Assembly: GCA_016840185.1 (NCBI GenBank)
Contig: JAEOSV010000001.1
Span: forward strand, 1 to 25,086
Length of the DNA stretch: 25,086 nt
Source: Candidatus Hermodarchaeota archaeon
Lineage (GTDB): Archaea; Asgardarchaeota; Hermodarchaeia; Hermodarchaeales; Hermodarchaeaceae
Direction: 5' to 3'
Below, in pieces: positions 23,311 through 25,086 of the stretch. Each line of letters starts with the position of its first letter. Positions within the stretch are counted from its first letter, which is position 1. The notes beneath the pieces are model-generated. The model made no database searches and was not told where the DNA came from. It saw only the letters and a program-made list of their open reading frames with translations. The position numbers were made by a program, and so were the translations under genes.

Positions 23311-25086
23311 TTAAATCAATCCGAGTAAAGTAAGAATGAAGTTTCGTGTTGGTGGGAAGAGAAACAGGATAAGCAATGTTGTGAGGAGGCCGAGGGTGCC
23401 GTAGACGATTTTCACCTTGTTTCGTCCCCAGAATGACGCATGAAGTTTGTGCATCTGTTCAGTGCTGTGTTTGTAGCGTGCGAACATCCATGGGAGTTGG
23501 TCGGCAAATTCGCCAACAGTTTTTCCTTCTTCGAAATAGGGTGTAATGGATTGATGGATGGGTGCCCCGTCTTTGACGGTAAGGGGTTCTGGTGTATTCC
23601 AGTTGAATAGGAAATCAATGATGGGATTAACTCCTCTGACTTTGACGGCATTTTGGTACCAGAGCTCACGCCAATGATAATCACTTGTGATCCATTCGAT
23701 TTTTCCGGTGCGTGCATTGACCCAGATATCTGCTCGCTCCCAATCATCGTGGGGGAGTGGAAACGTTAGTTCCAAGGGCCAGTACCACACGTAGCGATAG
23801 ACCCAATAGGCGTCGGCTTCAAGCCATGTGTTGATTCCATGGGCGAGGTTTTCAGGATGCTGAGCTGGGGCGAAGTCTTGTGGGATGGGGAGCCATTTTT
23901 TTCCGTCCCAATACCGGGATTCGGGGAAATGTATCCACTGGTCTTTACCGCGTACACGGGTTTTGAAGTAGGGATTGAGTTCCCGGCGTGTGCTATAGAA
24001 GTAGAGGCTAGCGGTGTGAATTTTTGGTGGTCGACCAAAGAATTTCGCGATGAAGTTGAATCGACGACTGAAGCTGACGTGGGGACGGGTCCAGAGTTCG
24101 ATTTTTCGTGGATTGATAATATTCCGAATTATTGTGGTGTCAGTGTTACCCGGTGGTGTGATGAGAAGATCACAGCGGTCCTTTTCACGAGCCATGATAC
24201 CGATTTCGTGGGGAAAGGCTCTTTCACGGAATCCACGGATGTATTTTGATTGCCCGCCACTGCGATCGTTGCCTTTCATTTCGTATTGATTGGTTTGATC
24301 TTCGCCTTGCCAGTCATCTCGGTAGAGTCCATGTTCATAGCGTTGGCTCCAGTAATCTCGAAAGAGATGAGCACGTGGTGGTTTGAAGATAACTGGACCA
24401 TCTTGTTTGTTTCTAGCCCAACTAGCTCGAATGAGTTCAATTGAACCCAATCGTTGTCCAAGGGCAAAGCCAGTAACCTTCAGAGGAGTCTCTTCTTCAA
24501 CACCGAGTGGAGAGAGAGCATAGCGAATTTCAGATTCGAAGGAATCCGGATAGGTGGCGAGGTCGGCTTCCCGATGAAGATCGGCTGTAAGTCGACGTAT
24601 GCCAAAGAAAGTTGAACTGGCTGCTGTGAAGGTGAAGAGGGCTTCTACCCATTCTCCACGTCCATCTTCAAATTCAACGTAATAATCCGTAATGAGGAGA
24701 CGAGGATCCCAAGTTTTGGGATCGAGAAAGATATCGAGACGGTGATTGGTCCAGCCCTGACGATAGTTAGCTCCCGGGGCGGGTGTTACCTCACCGGGTT
24801 CAAAACAAACCCAGAGCCGGTAGATATAGTACTCTCCGTCATACTTCGCATCGCCGATAAAGACGGTGCCATAGAAGAGCTCTTGAAAGTTAACCCCATT
24901 TCGAAGTCGGGGCATTGCTAGCTCTTCGGCTGTCATGATTCGCGGAGGTGTTTTGATTCGGAGAAACTCATATTCCCCTTCGATTCGTAATGGCACTGGC
25001 ATTTCGAGAGAAATGTTACTTTCAACCATGTAGTTATTACCTGATTGAAATTCACGTTTTCCTTTGTATCGGAGATTGAATCGGTA
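23311..25086 (-). CDS. Unknown large protein with C-terminal membrane segment, possibly cut at its 5' end
   Basis: I do not recognise this protein. From the ATG at 25029 it is 572 residues. The frame stays open through the remaining 19 codons to the window edge (reading YRFNLRYKGKREFQ before the ATG), and no TATA-like box is seen there, so the true start may lie beyond. The sequence is rich in Trp, Tyr, Arg and Asp. The first third looks beta-rich (GDAKYDGEYYIYRLWVCFEP, then RLDIFLDPKTW). The middle is charged and aromatic, and residues 430-470 hold WYWPLELTFPLPHDDWER and IWVNARTGKIEW. There is no signal peptide at 25029. The end has one or two hydrophobic segments (IVYGTLGLLTTLLILFLF, FILTLLGLI), so the bulk may be cytoplasmic with a tail anchor. 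Its role is unknown. Confidence 0.75.
   Translation of the reverse strand, partial: YRFNLRYKGKREFQSGNNYMVESNISLEMPVPLRIEGEYEFLRIKTPPRIMTAEELAMPRLRNGVNFQELFYGTVFIGDAKYDGEYYIYRLWVCFEPGEVTPAPGANYRQGWTNHRLDIFLDPKTWDPRLLITDYYVEFEDGRGEWVEALFTFTAASSTFFGIRRLTADLHREADLATYPDSFESEIRYALSPLGVEEETPLKVTGFALGQRLGSIELIRASWARNKQDGPVIFKPPRAHLFRDYWSQRYEHGLYRDDWQGEDQTNQYEMKGNDRSGGQSKYIRGFRERAFPHEIGIMAREKDRCDLLITPPGNTDTTIIRNIINPRKIELWTRPHVSFSRRFNFIAKFFGRPPKIHTASLYFYSTRRELNPYFKTRVRGKDQWIHFPESRYWDGKKWLPIPQDFAPAQHPENLAHGINTWLEADAYWVYRYVWYWPLELTFPLPHDDWERADIWVNARTGKIEWITSDYHWRELWYQNAVKVRGVNPIIDFLFNWNTPEPLTVKDGAPIHQSITPYFEEGKTVGEFADQLPWMFARYKHSTEQMHKLHASFWGRNKVKIVYGTLGLLTTLLILFLFPPTRNFILTLLGLI

Noticed and set aside
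23839..24249. A 136-codon plus-strand frame within the right-edge gene
   Set aside because: It is antisense to a long frame of more than 570 codons and shows no independent start signal or domain.

Overview
The window looks archaeal. Candidate promoters are TATA-like boxes about 25-35 bases before starts, several genes begin with GTG and very short or no leaders, and others use GGAGG ribosome sites. Two large secreted proteins end in one membrane helix followed by a basic tail. That surface-protein style, with peptide-degradation genes and a hydantoinase pair, would suit an uncultured heterotrophic archaeon, possibly of the Asgard/Thorarchaeota type. The lineage is a guess from style; no marker gene is present.

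Layout. At 1-154 (-) is the start of a cut membrane protein. At 303-4994 (-) is a giant cell-surface subtilisin-type protease with a hairpin-plus-T-run terminator. Divergent from it are a 79-aa winged-helix protein (5202-5441, +) and an unknown 246-aa protein (5500-6240, +). At 6325-11441 (-) is a four-gene oligopeptide ABC transporter operon in the order B-C-D-F. Its OppC permease carries an unusual extracellular insert of about 400 residues that appears to be an internal duplication, and no solute-binding protein gene is present. At 11618-12922 are three small membrane proteins. At 13065-16714 (+) is a hydantoinase/oxoprolinase pair (hyuA-hyuB) whose stop and start codons share one base. At 16818-19919 (+) is a secreted, membrane-anchored protein with about 14 LVIVD-like propeller repeats and two fibronectin type III domains. 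At 19914-21932 (-) are a LysE-type exporter and an MFS transporter. At 22015-23223 (-) is a 3-hydroxyacyl-CoA dehydrogenase. At 23311 to the right edge (-) is a large unknown protein with a C-terminal membrane segment.

How the genes may work together (inference). The surface protease could cut external protein, the Opp system could import the peptides, and the HyuAB pair could open cyclic amides or oxoproline-like compounds. The LysE exporter could remove surplus amino acids and the dehydrogenase could serve acyl-CoA oxidation. No gap between genes exceeds about 210 bases. I saw no tRNA, rRNA, CRISPR array, transposase or phage gene.

The most unusual items are the OppC insert, the transporter's missing binding protein, the duplicated TATA decamer before oppB, the double-propeller surface protein and the unrecognised gene at the right edge.
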